Assembly (NCBI RefSeq): GCF_014697625.1
Contig: NZ_JACJSG010000048.1
Location: forward strand, 1-60,463
Direction: 5' to 3'
DNA: 60,463 bases
Source: Anabaena azotica FACHB-119
Lineage (GTDB): Bacteria > Cyanobacteriota > Cyanobacteriia > Cyanobacteriales > Nostocaceae
In this document: positions 51,940-60,449 of the stretch, piece by piece
How positions within the stretch are numbered: position 1 is the first letter of the stretch
Layout: each line of letters begins with the position of its first letter
The notes under the pieces: generated by a model
Told to the model about the DNA's origin: nothing
The model's input: only the letters and a program-made list of their open reading frames with translations
The model's database searches: none
Made by a program: the position numbers and the translations under genes

Positions 51940-52842
51940 ATGTTAAAAAAAATAAAGATTGGTACAAAATTTAACCTACTACTAACCATAGTTTTTATCA
52001 TTAGCATTGTCTTAAGTGGCACAGTCCTATCTAGCATACTCCAGCAGCGAGCGCAAACAGAAGTAACTTCCAATGCCTTAGCGCTCTTAAATACTATGAT
52101 TGCAGTACGAAATTACACACAAAATAAAGTCAGAGATTTACTCTTACCTCAGCTAGAAACAGCATCATCTTTCATTCCAGAAACAGTCCCAGCTTACTCA
52201 GCAACAGAAGTATTTGAGAACTTACGTAAAAACGAACGGTATCAAAACTTCTTTTATAAAGAAGCTACATTGAACCCTACGAATTTACGAGACAAGGCAG
52301 ATGCTTATGAAGCAGCCATTGTGGAACGCTTTCGCCAAAATCCATCACTACCAGAAATTACTAACTTCCGTGATTTACCTGAAGGTACAGTATTTTACAT
52401 TGCCAGACCATTAGCAATTAAAGAGCAAAGCTGTTTGCAATGTCATTCTACACCAGAAAAAGCGCCGAAAAGTCAACTGTTAACTTATGGTTCAGAAAAC
52501 GGTTTTGGGTGGAAACTAAATGAAATTGTCGCAGCGCAAATCATCTCAGTTCCTTCTGAAGAAATATTTAGTAATGCCCGAAGTACTTGGTTGGGAATTA
52601 TGGCATCTTTAACTATTCTGTTCGCCATAATTGTCATTGTCATTAACTTCCTAATTAAGAAAACTGTAATTCAACGCATCAGAAAAATTGAAAACATCGC
52701 TCAAAGAGTTAGCACTGGAGATATGACTGTAGAATTTGACGATAATAGTAATGATGAAATTGGTGGTTTAGCCGCAGCATTTAATCGCATGAAGTACAGT
52801 TTAACTATAGCAATGGATATGTTAAGCAAGCAGAATGAATAA
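51940..52842 (+). CDS. Heme-binding Tll0287-like sensor with HAMP domain
   Basis: 300 residues. Membrane helix 12-34, periplasmic domain with heme c motif CLQCH (Cys165, Cys168, His169; SCLQCHSTPEKAPKSQL), second helix 217-239 and a HAMP linker (IENIAQRVSTGDMTVEFDDN). This DUF3365/Tll0287 domain carries c-type heme and senses redox or gas. No output domain follows, so it must signal through a partner. Divergent (101 bp) from the PhnD-like gene and convergent with the Ser/Thr kinase gene, which is a candidate partner. Confidence 0.87.
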   Translation: MLKKIKIGTKFNLLLTIVFIISIVLSGTVLSSILQQRAQTEVTSNALALLNTMIAVRNYTQNKVRDLLLPQLETASSFIPETVPAYSATEVFENLRKNERYQNFFYKEATLNPTNLRDKADAYEAAIVERFRQNPSLPEITNFRDLPEGTVFYIARPLAIKEQSCLQCHSTPEKAPKSQLLTYGSENGFGWKLNEIVAAQIISVPSEEIFSNARSTWLGIMASLTILFAIIVIVINFLIKKTVIQRIRKIENIAQRVSTGDMTVEFDDNSNDEIGGLAAAFNRMKYSLTIAMDMLSKQNE

Positions 52843-52910
52843 TTTTTTCAACTGGCTTGTAGCTAGCTTGGCTTTTAGGGTTGCTGTTAACAGACTTCAT
52901 TCTCTTACAT

Positions 52911-54293
52911 CTAAGGCAGTAACCGCTTCTGGAATTGCAAAGCTTTTTGAGCATCGGGAATTTCAGCCGCTAAAATTTGAATAAACTCAGCGTGAGAAGT
53001 TGTTGCGCTGCTAGATTTTATCGCTTTCTGAACTAAAAACTTAGCAATTGGCCCAATTAAATTTAGTAATTCTTTCTCACATTCCCGCACAAAGTAATCA
53101 TTTACATCATTAATAGTTGGCTGTGGTTTTTGTGGCAAGTTAGGGGCAGTATTTTCATACCTAACAGTTGGATCTTCCAGAAATGATATTACTTTTTTCT
53201 TAAATTCAATTTGTTGATTTGCTGTTAAATTCAAAGATAAATTATCAATTAATTCTTGATAACTGGATGCTGATGTCGCCCGCCGTAACAACGTCCGCCC
53301 TATGGGGCCGACAAACGTCATGAGTGTATTTTCTAGATAGTTATATTGTTCTGAAGAAAGAATTAAGGTATTTTTGCCCTGGAAAGTATCTACTTGTTGT
53401 TGGGATGTAGTTACTTGGGGTTGTTGCATCCATGTTGATGGTGCTACAGTTACTTGCGTTTCTGCTGGAGGAGAAAATTTTTGTTGTAGCGCCTCTAAAA
53501 CCTCAGTTGCAGATTGATAGCGCATCCTATAGTTAATCAGTACCATTCTGGATAACACAGATGCTAACTCATTGCTGACTTTTGCCCTATATTGCCAAAG
53601 AAATTCTCCAGTGGCGGGATCTTCTCCTAGTTGTTTGGGATGCACCCCTGTGAGTGCTTGAATACAAACCATACCCAGAGAATAAATATCGCTGTTAAGG
53701 TGTGGTTTACCCTGGAACTGTTCTAAAGGCATATATCCTGGCGTACCAATAGCAATAGTCATTTCCGTTTGACCACTAATTCCAGTTATCTGCGTTTGGA
53801 CTTGTTTAACTGCGCCAAAATCAATTAGCACCAACTTACCATCTTCTAGCCTTCTGAGCATATTTTCTGGCTTAATATCTCTGTGAATCACTTTGTGAGA
53901 GTGAATAAATTTCAAAATATCTAAGCCTTGCTGCAAAAGTATAATGACTTTTTCTTCTGTCCAAGGTTGATTAGGTGGCATTTCTACTCTCAGCGAATGC
54001 CCTTCAATAAATTCTTGTACCAAGAAAAACTCTTGATTTTCCTCAAAATATGCTAAAAGGCGGGGGATTTGGTCATGATACCCTAACTTTTCTAGTGTTT
54101 CGGCTTCGCTGGTGAATAGCCTTCTTGCCGTTTCCAAAAACTCCGGGTTATGGGTAACAGGCTGAAAGTGTTTGACAACACATTTCGGCTGACCAGGGCG
54201 TTGAGTGTCAAGTGCGATATAGGTTTTACCAAATCCACCTCCACCCAACATTTGATAGATTTGATAACGACCGACTAGTACAGTACCTAACAT
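52911..54293 (-). CDS. Serine/threonine protein kinase (Hanks type)
   Basis: 460 residues. GGGGFGKTYIALD (Gly loop), VVKHF (Lys), IHRDIKPENML (catalytic loop), LIDFGAVKQV (DFG), GTPGYMPLEQFQG (APE-like), and a C-terminal region (after ~290) with LTANQQIEFKKKVISF. Soluble; no membrane helix. The active-site residues are intact, so it should phosphorylate Ser/Thr. Substrate unknown; neighbours are a heme sensor and a pentapeptide-repeat protein. Confidence 0.92.
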   Translation of the reverse strand: MLGTVLVGRYQIYQMLGGGGFGKTYIALDTQRPGQPKCVVKHFQPVTHNPEFLETARRLFTSEAETLEKLGYHDQIPRLLAYFEENQEFFLVQEFIEGHSLRVEMPPNQPWTEEKVIILLQQGLDILKFIHSHKVIHRDIKPENMLRRLEDGKLVLIDFGAVKQVQTQITGISGQTEMTIAIGTPGYMPLEQFQGKPHLNSDIYSLGMVCIQALTGVHPKQLGEDPATGEFLWQYRAKVSNELASVLSRMVLINYRMRYQSATEVLEALQQKFSPPAETQVTVAPSTWMQQPQVTTSQQQVDTFQGKNTLILSSEQYNYLENTLMTFVGPIGRTLLRRATSASSYQELIDNLSLNLTANQQIEFKKKVISFLEDPTVRYENTAPNLPQKPQPTINDVNDYFVRECEKELLNLIGPIAKFLVQKAIKSSSATTSHAEFIQILAAEIPDAQKALQFQKRLLP

Positions 54294-54496
54294 TGCATGA
54301 CTTTTTTAAGTCTTACATTCATCTTGACATAATTACTAAATGGCTAAATAAAAGTTCTGTAAAAAATTTAGGTAATTATCTTAACATATATAGGATTCAT
54401 ACTTGATTTTTCAAATATACGTAGACCGATGCACTGCCCACCAAAACCATGATACGGCGCTGCACTGCCCACCCTACAGATACTTTTTCAAGTTGG
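54294..54496. other. Intergenic with GCACTGCCCACC motifs
   Basis: Carries two copies of GCACTGCCCACC (54426 and 54460) flanking CATGATACGGCGC. The same cluster of words occurs at 41700-41745. No gene. Confidence 0.4.
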
Positions 54497-54603
54497 TAAT
54501 ATTAATTTGAAAAAAGAATGCGATAAATACGTGGTTTGGGGCGCACAGTTGTGCGCCCTTACAGATAATCGATTTGTTGCCAAGATTTTTTGAATCGGTA
54601 TAA
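54497..54603. mobile_element. MITE, TTATACC family (copy 2)
   Basis: Shares ends (TAATATTAATTTGAAAAA and GAATCGGTATAAG) and interior hairpin GGGCGCACA ... TGTGCGCCC with 49867-49973. About 107 bp, similar over the whole length. Confidence 0.7.
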
Positions 54604-54708
54604 GCTGAAAAACATTTAGTTTGCATATTGAAATGACATCATACTCTTGTGAGGTAGGACGAACAGCCCGCCCTAGTTATGCAAGTTAAATGTGGAACAG
54701 CTGATAAT

Positions 54709-56796
54709 TTACCCCAAACCCAAAAACTTAGAAATCAAAGGTAATAGTTTACTCACAGCCTCAACTAATGTTGCTGTGGCGGGTAAACCAGTAATTGTCC
54801 CTTTCAAAATTTTAACAGCAGTTTTGGCTGCTTTCTGTGTTGGTTCCGCTTGAGGATTCTTCCCTGCTTCGGCTAAGGTTTGTACTTGTTCTAAAGCTTC
54901 GGCTTTATCTTCCTCAGATAAATCTGTTTCGGCTTCTATGGCTGCTTGTAACTGTGTCAATAATTCCTTGATACCGGGTTTTTCTGGTGCTGGTGCTGGC
55001 GATAACTCGTTAATGGTATTTGTCACCGTACCACTAATTTCACCTAAATTAATTGGGCTATTATTGATAGTTCCACTGTTTTCAAATTTACGGCTGGAAT
55101 CACTACTGTTATTCATGGCTTTATTTTCTACTTTATTATCAACTTGAACATTAATTGACTTATTGGCTAACAAGCCAATAATTTCTTTCATATCTGCACT
55201 TTGTTGGCGATAGATTGTGATTTCATGATCTTTAGCTTGCAATTGTACTTTATATTTTTCCTCCACAAATTGCAATGCTAACTGATAATTCTGCATAGAA
55301 TTATTGTGTATCTTTTCCTTGTCAGTACCATCAGGTACTTTAATTTTAATGACAACTACGCCATCACCTTTATTTTCAATACTTTGGATAACTAATTCTG
55401 TATCTTCGTTTTGAACTTGCACTTTTTTAAAAGCAGTGAAAAAGGCTTTCCAGTCAATACCATCTCGAAAGATTAAATCAACAGTATTTAAAACTTCTTC
55501 AAATAATTTTGTAAATTCACCTTTTTGAAAATCACCACTACTAGGACGGCGTTCACGATCATCTGTTCCCGGTTTGGGTTTTTCTAGAAGATAAATAAAG
55601 CGACAATCGACATTATTTAGTTTAGTTGTGCTTTCAATGTTCCACGCTTCTATACAACCACCAGTCATTTGAGCGCGAGTGAAATCAGTACCTACAGCTT
55701 GAGATAGAGTTAAATTTGCCCATTCTAAACAAGCTCCTTCTAGGGTTGCGCTAGTAATATCAGCATTTTTAAAATTAGCTTCTTTTAAATCTGCGCCTAT
55801 AAGGTTTGCACCTTTAAGATTTGCGCCAATATATAATTTATTCCTACCATTTAAGGTAATTAGCAAATTGAGAATATCTTGTTTAGCTAATATTGAATCG
55901 CCTACTCTGGCAAAGTCAAGTTTTTTGGCTTCATAAAAACGAGTGCGTGTGAGATTTGCTTTTCGGAAATCTGTGTTTTTGAGCGTTGCACCAGTAAAGT
56001 CAGCATCAGTTAAATTAGAACCAAAGAAACTTGTACCGTCTGTTGCTGCGATAGTAACGGCAAATGAGCGAATCCAAGCATCTTTTCCATTTCCTGTTAA
56101 ACTACGCCAGCCGATATAAGCACTAAATAATGTAAAGACTAAGGCTAAGGCTAAGGCTCCGACTCCGGCTCCAGCTAAGGCTCCTGCTGCTGCTCCTACT
56201 GCGGCTAAGGCTCCACCTACAGTTCCCGCTACGGTTGTTGCTCCGTCTCTAGCTAAGGCTCCGGCTACGGCTACAGCTACGGCTACAGCTACGGCTAAAG
56301 CTCCGGCTACGGCTAAAGCTAAGACTACGGCTAAGGCTCCGGCTCCAGTTCTGTCCCCATATCCAGCTAAGGCTAAGGCTAAAGCTTTGGCTCCAGTTCC
56401 GGCTCCGGCTACGGCTACGGCTACAAATAGGACTACTAAACCTGCTGTTAAACCCTTATTAACAGTAACAATACAAAAGACTGTAAGAATAATTAAGCTG
56501 ACTATTCCTGCAATAAAGTATTCTCTATTATCAGGGTTAACAATAGATGCTATCAATATACCTATAAAAAGTGAAAAATAACGTGATATTGCTAAGATTA
56601 TTATTCCTGCTGTCAGCAACTCATTAGTCCAAGGCTGTTGTAGTCCAGCTTTAGCGCCTGCAAAATTAGCCCCTTTGAGAATAGAATTGGTAAAATTAGC
56701 CCCTCGAATATCGGCTTTACTAAAATTAGCGCCAGTCAAGTCTTGGCCTTTAAATGAACGACCTCGCAAGTTTTGACCGGAATAGTCTGGCGGCAT
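54709..56796 (-). CDS. Pentapeptide-repeat membrane protein with Ala/Gly/Val-rich helices
   Basis: About 695 residues from the ATG at 56796 (MPPDYSGQNLRGRSFKGQDL). An N-terminal pentapeptide block (ANFSKADIRGANFTNSILKG), then several membrane helices, one very low-complexity region (residues ~150-220; ALAVAVAVAVAVAGALA) encoded by GCTAAG/GCTCCG hexamer repeats, a second pentapeptide block (LKGANLIGADLKEANFKNAD), and a C-terminal helical domain (TQLQAAIEAETDLSEEDKAE). It may be a scaffold that organises a membrane complex. Function unknown. Confidence 0.78.
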   Translation of the reverse strand: MPPDYSGQNLRGRSFKGQDLTGANFSKADIRGANFTNSILKGANFAGAKAGLQQPWTNELLTAGIIILAISRYFSLFIGILIASIVNPDNREYFIAGIVSLIILTVFCIVTVNKGLTAGLVVLFVAVAVAGAGTGAKALALALAGYGDRTGAGALAVVLALAVAGALAVAVAVAVAVAGALARDGATTVAGTVGGALAAVGAAAGALAGAGVGALALALVFTLFSAYIGWRSLTGNGKDAWIRSFAVTIAATDGTSFFGSNLTDADFTGATLKNTDFRKANLTRTRFYEAKKLDFARVGDSILAKQDILNLLITLNGRNKLYIGANLKGANLIGADLKEANFKNADITSATLEGACLEWANLTLSQAVGTDFTRAQMTGGCIEAWNIESTTKLNNVDCRFIYLLEKPKPGTDDRERRPSSGDFQKGEFTKLFEEVLNTVDLIFRDGIDWKAFFTAFKKVQVQNEDTELVIQSIENKGDGVVVIKIKVPDGTDKEKIHNNSMQNYQLALQFVEEKYKVQLQAKDHEITIYRQQSADMKEIIGLLANKSINVQVDNKVENKAMNNSSDSSRKFENSGTINNSPINLGEISGTVTNTINELSPAPAPEKPGIKELLTQLQAAIEAETDLSEEDKAEALEQVQTLAEAGKNPQAEPTQKAAKTAVKILKGTITGLPATATLVEAVSKLLPLISKFLGLG
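56140..56420. repeat. GCTAAG/GCTCCG hexamer repeat within coding DNA
   Basis: Long run of imperfect six-base units (GGCTCCGGCTACGGCTAAAG and so on) that encodes Ala/Leu/Val/Gly-rich transmembrane segments. Frame is kept because the unit is a multiple of three. Confidence 0.8.
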
Positions 56797-57006
56797 AATT
56801 GCGTTACTAAGGGTTAATACGCAGGTTTTATACAAGTCTACAATGCAATTTTCCTGATTTTGCCAAAATGAAGGTATTTTGAGCGCAAGACTTGATAATT
56901 GGTAGTAATGAACTGTGTTCAGTCAGAACTAGTCAAGTGCTGAGAAAGATATTTTACACAAGTAATACTTCTACAATTCAGCCGGATACTTAAAAAGTAA
57001 GGATTG

Positions 57007-57303
57007 ATGCCTAAGAAAATTCGAGAGTTAAAAGCTATATTGCAGAAAGCAGGTTTTAATTACCGCCCCGCTAGAGGTAGTCATACATTCTGGACTCATC
57101 CACTTATGCTTGATGAACCGATTACTATTGCAGGTAAAGATGGAGACGATGCACCAAAATACTTAGAGAAACAAATTCAGGACTTACGCAAGTGTCACAA
57201 TTGGTGGTTGGTGCGTGACGCTACAAGTCTCATGACTACGTTCAAATATTATCGCAGCGTCACACACCCTACAGAAAAAATATGCCAGTTGCGTAAGTCC
57301 TAA
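57007..57303 (+). CDS. hicA: HicA-type toxin with a C-terminus replaced by MITE sequence
   Basis: 98 residues from the ATG at 57007, AAGGA just upstream. PKKIRELKAILQKAGFNYRP then ARGSHTFWTHP and APKYLEKQI are the HicA mRNA-interferase fold, with the catalytic His in SHTFW. From residue ~58 (DLRKCHNWWLV) the protein is encoded by the MITE at 57179-57301, and the usual ending helix is gone. May be inactive. The partner hicB is 137 bp downstream, separated by a second MITE; in related loci the two overlap. Confidence 0.75.
   Translation: MPKKIRELKAILQKAGFNYRPARGSHTFWTHPLMLDEPITIAGKDGDDAPKYLEKQIQDLRKCHNWWLVRDATSLMTTFKYYRSVTHPTEKICQLRKS
57179..57301. mobile_element. MITE, AGGACTTACGCA family, inserted in hicA
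   Basis: Left AGGACTTACGCAAGTG and right AACTGGCA...: reading TGCCAGTTGCGTAAGTCCT as the right end, the first 12 bases are exact inverted repeats. It lies inside the 3' part of hicA and supplies that gene's last codons and stop. Confidence 0.75.
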
Positions 57304-57333
57304 TTACCTCACAGACAATTCCAATATTCATAT

Positions 57334-57430
57334 CTTGCACCTACTTATTGAGAAGGTGGTGGGCAATGCCCACCCTACGAAATAATAAGCTTTTGGGACT
57401 GTTATTTTGTCAATAAGAGAGTGGTGCAAG
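57334..57430. mobile_element. MITE, CTTGCACC family, between hicA and hicB
   Basis: CTTGCACC and GGTGCAAG ends, with TACTTATTGAG and CAATAAGAGAGT further in. It matches 43219-43318 in reverse orientation (CCACCCTACGAAAT shared). It ends 10 bases before the hicB ATG. Confidence 0.7.
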
Positions 57431-57440
57431 TTGAGAGAAT

Positions 57441-57605
57441 ATGAACAGAGAATTTGATGTGATTATAGAACGGGACTCGGATGGCTATTTTGTTGCGTCA
57501 GTACCTATTCTGGCAGGATGTCACACCCAAGCTAAATCGTTAGATGAACTAATGGAGCGTATAAAAGAAGCTATTGAACTTTGCTTGGAAATAGAACAGG
57601 CGTAA
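57441..57605 (+). CDS. hicB: HicB-type antitoxin, short form
   Basis: 54 residues, MNREFDVIIERDSDGYFVAS then VPILAGCHTQAKSLDELMER IKEAIELC. The partial RNase-H-like HicB fold (DGYFVASVPxLxGCxTQGxTxxEAxxxI) is clear, but there is no C-terminal DNA-binding domain. ATG preceded by GAGAGAAT from the MITE edge. It would bind and silence HicA and perhaps no longer controls its promoter. Confidence 0.78.
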   Translation: MNREFDVIIERDSDGYFVASVPILAGCHTQAKSLDELMERIKEAIELCLEIEQA

Positions 57606-57759
57606 AACCCTTGGCTTTATCCGGGGGACATAAGCAAATTTGCCAAATTTATTTGGCTGTGATGCTAACTGTCCTTCAATTAGATACGATTGATGCTAGA
57701 TAATGGGAAAGCTTTGACATACACTAGCCAATCTAGCCCGGAAGAACAGATAAATAACT

Positions 57760-59547
57760 ATGCGAACTCACTATTGCGGCGAACTCCGACAAGCGAATAT
57801 TGGAGAAACTGTTACCTTATATGGCTGGGTAGACCGTCGCCGCGATCATGGGGGCGTGATATTCTTGGATTTACGCGATCGCTCTGGCATTGTCCAAATT
57901 GTCAGCGATCCGCAACGCACCCCAGAATCCTACGAACTGGCAAACTCTCTGCGTAATGAATACGTTGTGGAGATTACAGGTAGGGTAACACAACGTCCCG
58001 AAGAATCACTCAATTCCCGCATTCCTACAGGCGAGGTGGAAATCTACGCTGATCAAATCTCACTGTTAAATGGTGTGCGGAAACAATTACCTTTCCAAGT
58101 TTCTACCGCCGACAGCGAGTCGGTGCGGGAAGATTTGCGTTTGAAGTATCGTTACTTGGACTTGCGGCGCGATCGCATGGCACGTAACATTCAACTACGT
58201 CATCAAGTCGTGAAAGCGATGCGGCGTTACCTAGAAGACGTAGAAGGTTTCATCGAAATTGAAACCCCAGTCCTCACCCGTTCCACCCCAGAAGGCGCAA
58301 GGGATTATGTCCTCCCCAGTCGCGTCAACCCTGGTGAATGGTTCGCTTTACCCCAGTCACCACAGTTATTTAAGCAGATTCTCATGGTAGCAGGGATGGA
58401 TAGATATTATCAAATCGCCCGATGCTTCCGTGATGAGGACTTACGCGCCGATAGACAGCCAGAATTTACCCAGTTGGACATGGAAATGAGTTTCATGTCT
58501 CAGGAAGAAATAATTCAACTCAACGAAAAGTTAGTTAGTTATATCTTCAAAACCGTCAAAGGTATTGAGTTACCCCTTCCTTTCCCTCGCCTTACCTACG
58601 CCGAAGCAATGGAACGCTATGGTAGCGATAAGCCAGATACCCGCTACGATTTACAACTAGTTGATGTTTCCGATGTGTTGAAAGACTCTGGTTTTAAAGT
58701 CTTTCGGGATGCTGTCGCCAATGGTGGTATCGTCAAAATCCTCCCTATTCCCAACGGTAACGAACAAATTTCTAATGTGCGGATCAAACCAGGCGGGGAT
58801 TTATTCAAGGAAGCCAGCGAAGCCGGTGCAAAAGGTTTAGCTTATATCCGTGTGCGCGAAGATGGGGAAATTGACACTATCGGCGCGATTAAAGATAACC
58901 TCACCGATGAACAGAAACAGGAAATTTTGCAGCGTACAGGTGCAAAGGCTGGACATTTGTTATTGTTTGGTGCAGGCGATGCGGCTACTGTCAATAAGAC
59001 TTTGGATAGATTGCGGCAGGCGATCGCCAAAGAATTTGGTTTAATTGATCCAGAGAAAATTAACTTGCTGTGGGTTGTAGATTTCCCCATGTTTGAGTGG
59101 AATGCAGACGAAAAGCGTTTAGAAGCACTCCACCACCCATTCACCGCACCCCACCCCGATGATTTACAAGACTTAAAAACAGCCCGCGCTCAAGCTTATG
59201 ATTTAATATTCAATGGGTTTGAAGTCGGTGGTGGTAGTCGGCGGATATATCAACGGGATATTCAAGAACAGGTGTTTGAAACTATCGGTTTGTCGCCAGA
59301 GGAAGCACAAAATAAATTCGGCTTCCTGTTAGAAGCTTTTGAATACGGTACACCGCCACATGGTGGTATTGCTTACGGTTTAGATCGGTTGGTGATGCTA
59401 CTGGCTGGTGAAGAATCAATTCGTGATGTCATCGCTTTTCCCAAGACACAACAAGCACGTTGTCTGTTGACAGATGCACCTTCGGGCGTAGATGTCAAGC
59501 AGTTGAAGGAATTACACGTTGCTTCGACTTACAAACCAAAGTCTTGA
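57760..59547 (+). CDS. aspS: Aspartyl-tRNA synthetase
   Basis: 595 residues. OB-fold anticodon domain (TVTLYGWVDRRRDHGGVIFL), class II motifs FIEIETPVLTRSTPEGARDY (motif 1), YQIARCFRDEDLRADRQPEF (motif 2, QLDMEMSF) and GIAYGLDRLVMLLAGEESIR (motif 3), plus the bacterial GAD insert. It charges tRNA with Asp; cyanobacterial forms may be non-discriminating (Asp/Asn). The ATG is at 57760; upstream frames are out of phase. 155 bp after hicB. Confidence 0.97.
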   Translation: MRTHYCGELRQANIGETVTLYGWVDRRRDHGGVIFLDLRDRSGIVQIVSDPQRTPESYELANSLRNEYVVEITGRVTQRPEESLNSRIPTGEVEIYADQISLLNGVRKQLPFQVSTADSESVREDLRLKYRYLDLRRDRMARNIQLRHQVVKAMRRYLEDVEGFIEIETPVLTRSTPEGARDYVLPSRVNPGEWFALPQSPQLFKQILMVAGMDRYYQIARCFRDEDLRADRQPEFTQLDMEMSFMSQEEIIQLNEKLVSYIFKTVKGIELPLPFPRLTYAEAMERYGSDKPDTRYDLQLVDVSDVLKDSGFKVFRDAVANGGIVKILPIPNGNEQISNVRIKPGGDLFKEASEAGAKGLAYIRVREDGEIDTIGAIKDNLTDEQKQEILQRTGAKAGHLLLFGAGDAATVNKTLDRLRQAIAKEFGLIDPEKINLLWVVDFPMFEWNADEKRLEALHHPFTAPHPDDLQDLKTARAQAYDLIFNGFEVGGGSRRIYQRDIQEQVFETIGLSPEEAQNKFGFLLEAFEYGTPPHGGIAYGLDRLVMLLAGEESIRDVIAFPKTQQARCLLTDAPSGVDVKQLKELHVASTYKPKS

Positions 59548-59575
59548 GGGTTTCCTAGCTAGGAACTCATGTTGT

Positions 59576-59740
59576 TTGACAAGGGTTACAATAGGGCTTG
59601 GTACAATTGTACTAAATTGTGGCGATCGCTTTTCCCACACCAGAGGAAGCAAAATTACGCTGCTCGTACCTTGTACTCTTTCAAGCTGATAAGATACTTC
59701 TGCTGTTTGACTTTAATAGTCCGACAGCAGAAATTTTTTT
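59576..59740 (+). ncRNA. Candidate small RNA between aspS and the IS edge
   Basis: TTGACA (59576) and an extended -10 TGGTACAAT (59599-59607, 20-base gap) stand ahead of about 120 bases with no ORF, ended by the hairpin at 59698-59732 and seven T. This has the layout of a short independent transcript. The wide spacer weakens the promoter call. Confidence 0.35.
59698..59740 (+). terminator. Rho-independent-type terminator
   Basis: TTCTGCTGT and ACAGCAGAA with an inner pair GACT/AGTC and short loop, followed by seven T (59734-59740). It lies 151 bp after the aspS stop, so it ends aspS mRNA or a separate short transcript. Confidence 0.8.
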
Positions 59741-59799
59741 ATGTATAAAAATATAGCTTTCTCAAAATTGTAGTCTTTTTTATACAATGAACAATTGGG

Positions 59800-59821
59800 T
59801 TAGGAGAAACGTTTCTCCTAA
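59800..59821. promoter_or_regulatory. 22-bp perfect palindrome
   Basis: TTAGGAGAAAC followed by its exact reverse complement. No gene starts within 150 bp, so it may be an operator for a gene now lost, or an RNA hairpin. Confidence 0.45.
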
Positions 59822-60119
59822 ATCATTTTCAAGGATAACCATGTCGCTATACTGGGGCGGGTGCAACGCCTACTTCACAAAGCACACTCCGGTTAGAAAC
59901 ACAGACAAGCGATCGCCTCTCGTACCTCTGCAAAGCCAACGGTATCAGCCAGGAAGTACAGATCGAAGCAATGTATGAGTATTACGAGTCTGATTTCTCC
60001 TCATGGTCTGATATTTTTCTAATCACATAGAAAAATAGCAGCAGAGACACCTGGCGACGAATCAGAAACGGGCGAAGACGATGTGTGAAAAATATCAGTA
60101 GATGCAAAGATTGAGGTAA

Positions 60120-60449
60120 CTAGTAAGGATAATTTGGATCATTAGGACTCAATTGTCCGTCAGCAACTAGGCTAGCATAATAGCCAAATCCTGCGTCATA
60201 ACTGTCAACCTCATTCTCATATTCATCGTAGTCTTCACCTTCTATGAAATCTAATAACTCTTGATGCGCTAATTCAATTTCCTGGGGAGTTAGTATTACT
60301 TCTTTTTCGCGCAATATTTCAAAATGATTTTCTTTCTTGTTGCCACTTATCCCTCTTCTGTCACTTTCCGAGTATTCTGAATAAAAGGATGAAAAGAAAA
60401 AACTCTGGAAGGTAAGCAGGGCAATGGATGTAGAATTACAAATCCTCAA
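60120..60449 (-). pseudogene. Hypothetical protein, probably cut at its 5' end by an IS
   Basis: The C-terminal part (EVILTPQEIELAHQELLDFI, VDSYDAGFGYYASLVADGQL) looks coding: acidic, with aromatic-rich end. The N-terminal ~35 residues, from a TTG start, overlap antisense with the start of the right-edge transposase (60424) and are Ser/Phe-rich, unlike the rest. So the IS appears to have replaced the true start. No family recognised. Confidence 0.4.

Noticed and set aside
59787..59978. 63-codon frame
   Set aside because: Covers a palindrome and a HIP1 site; no family signal.
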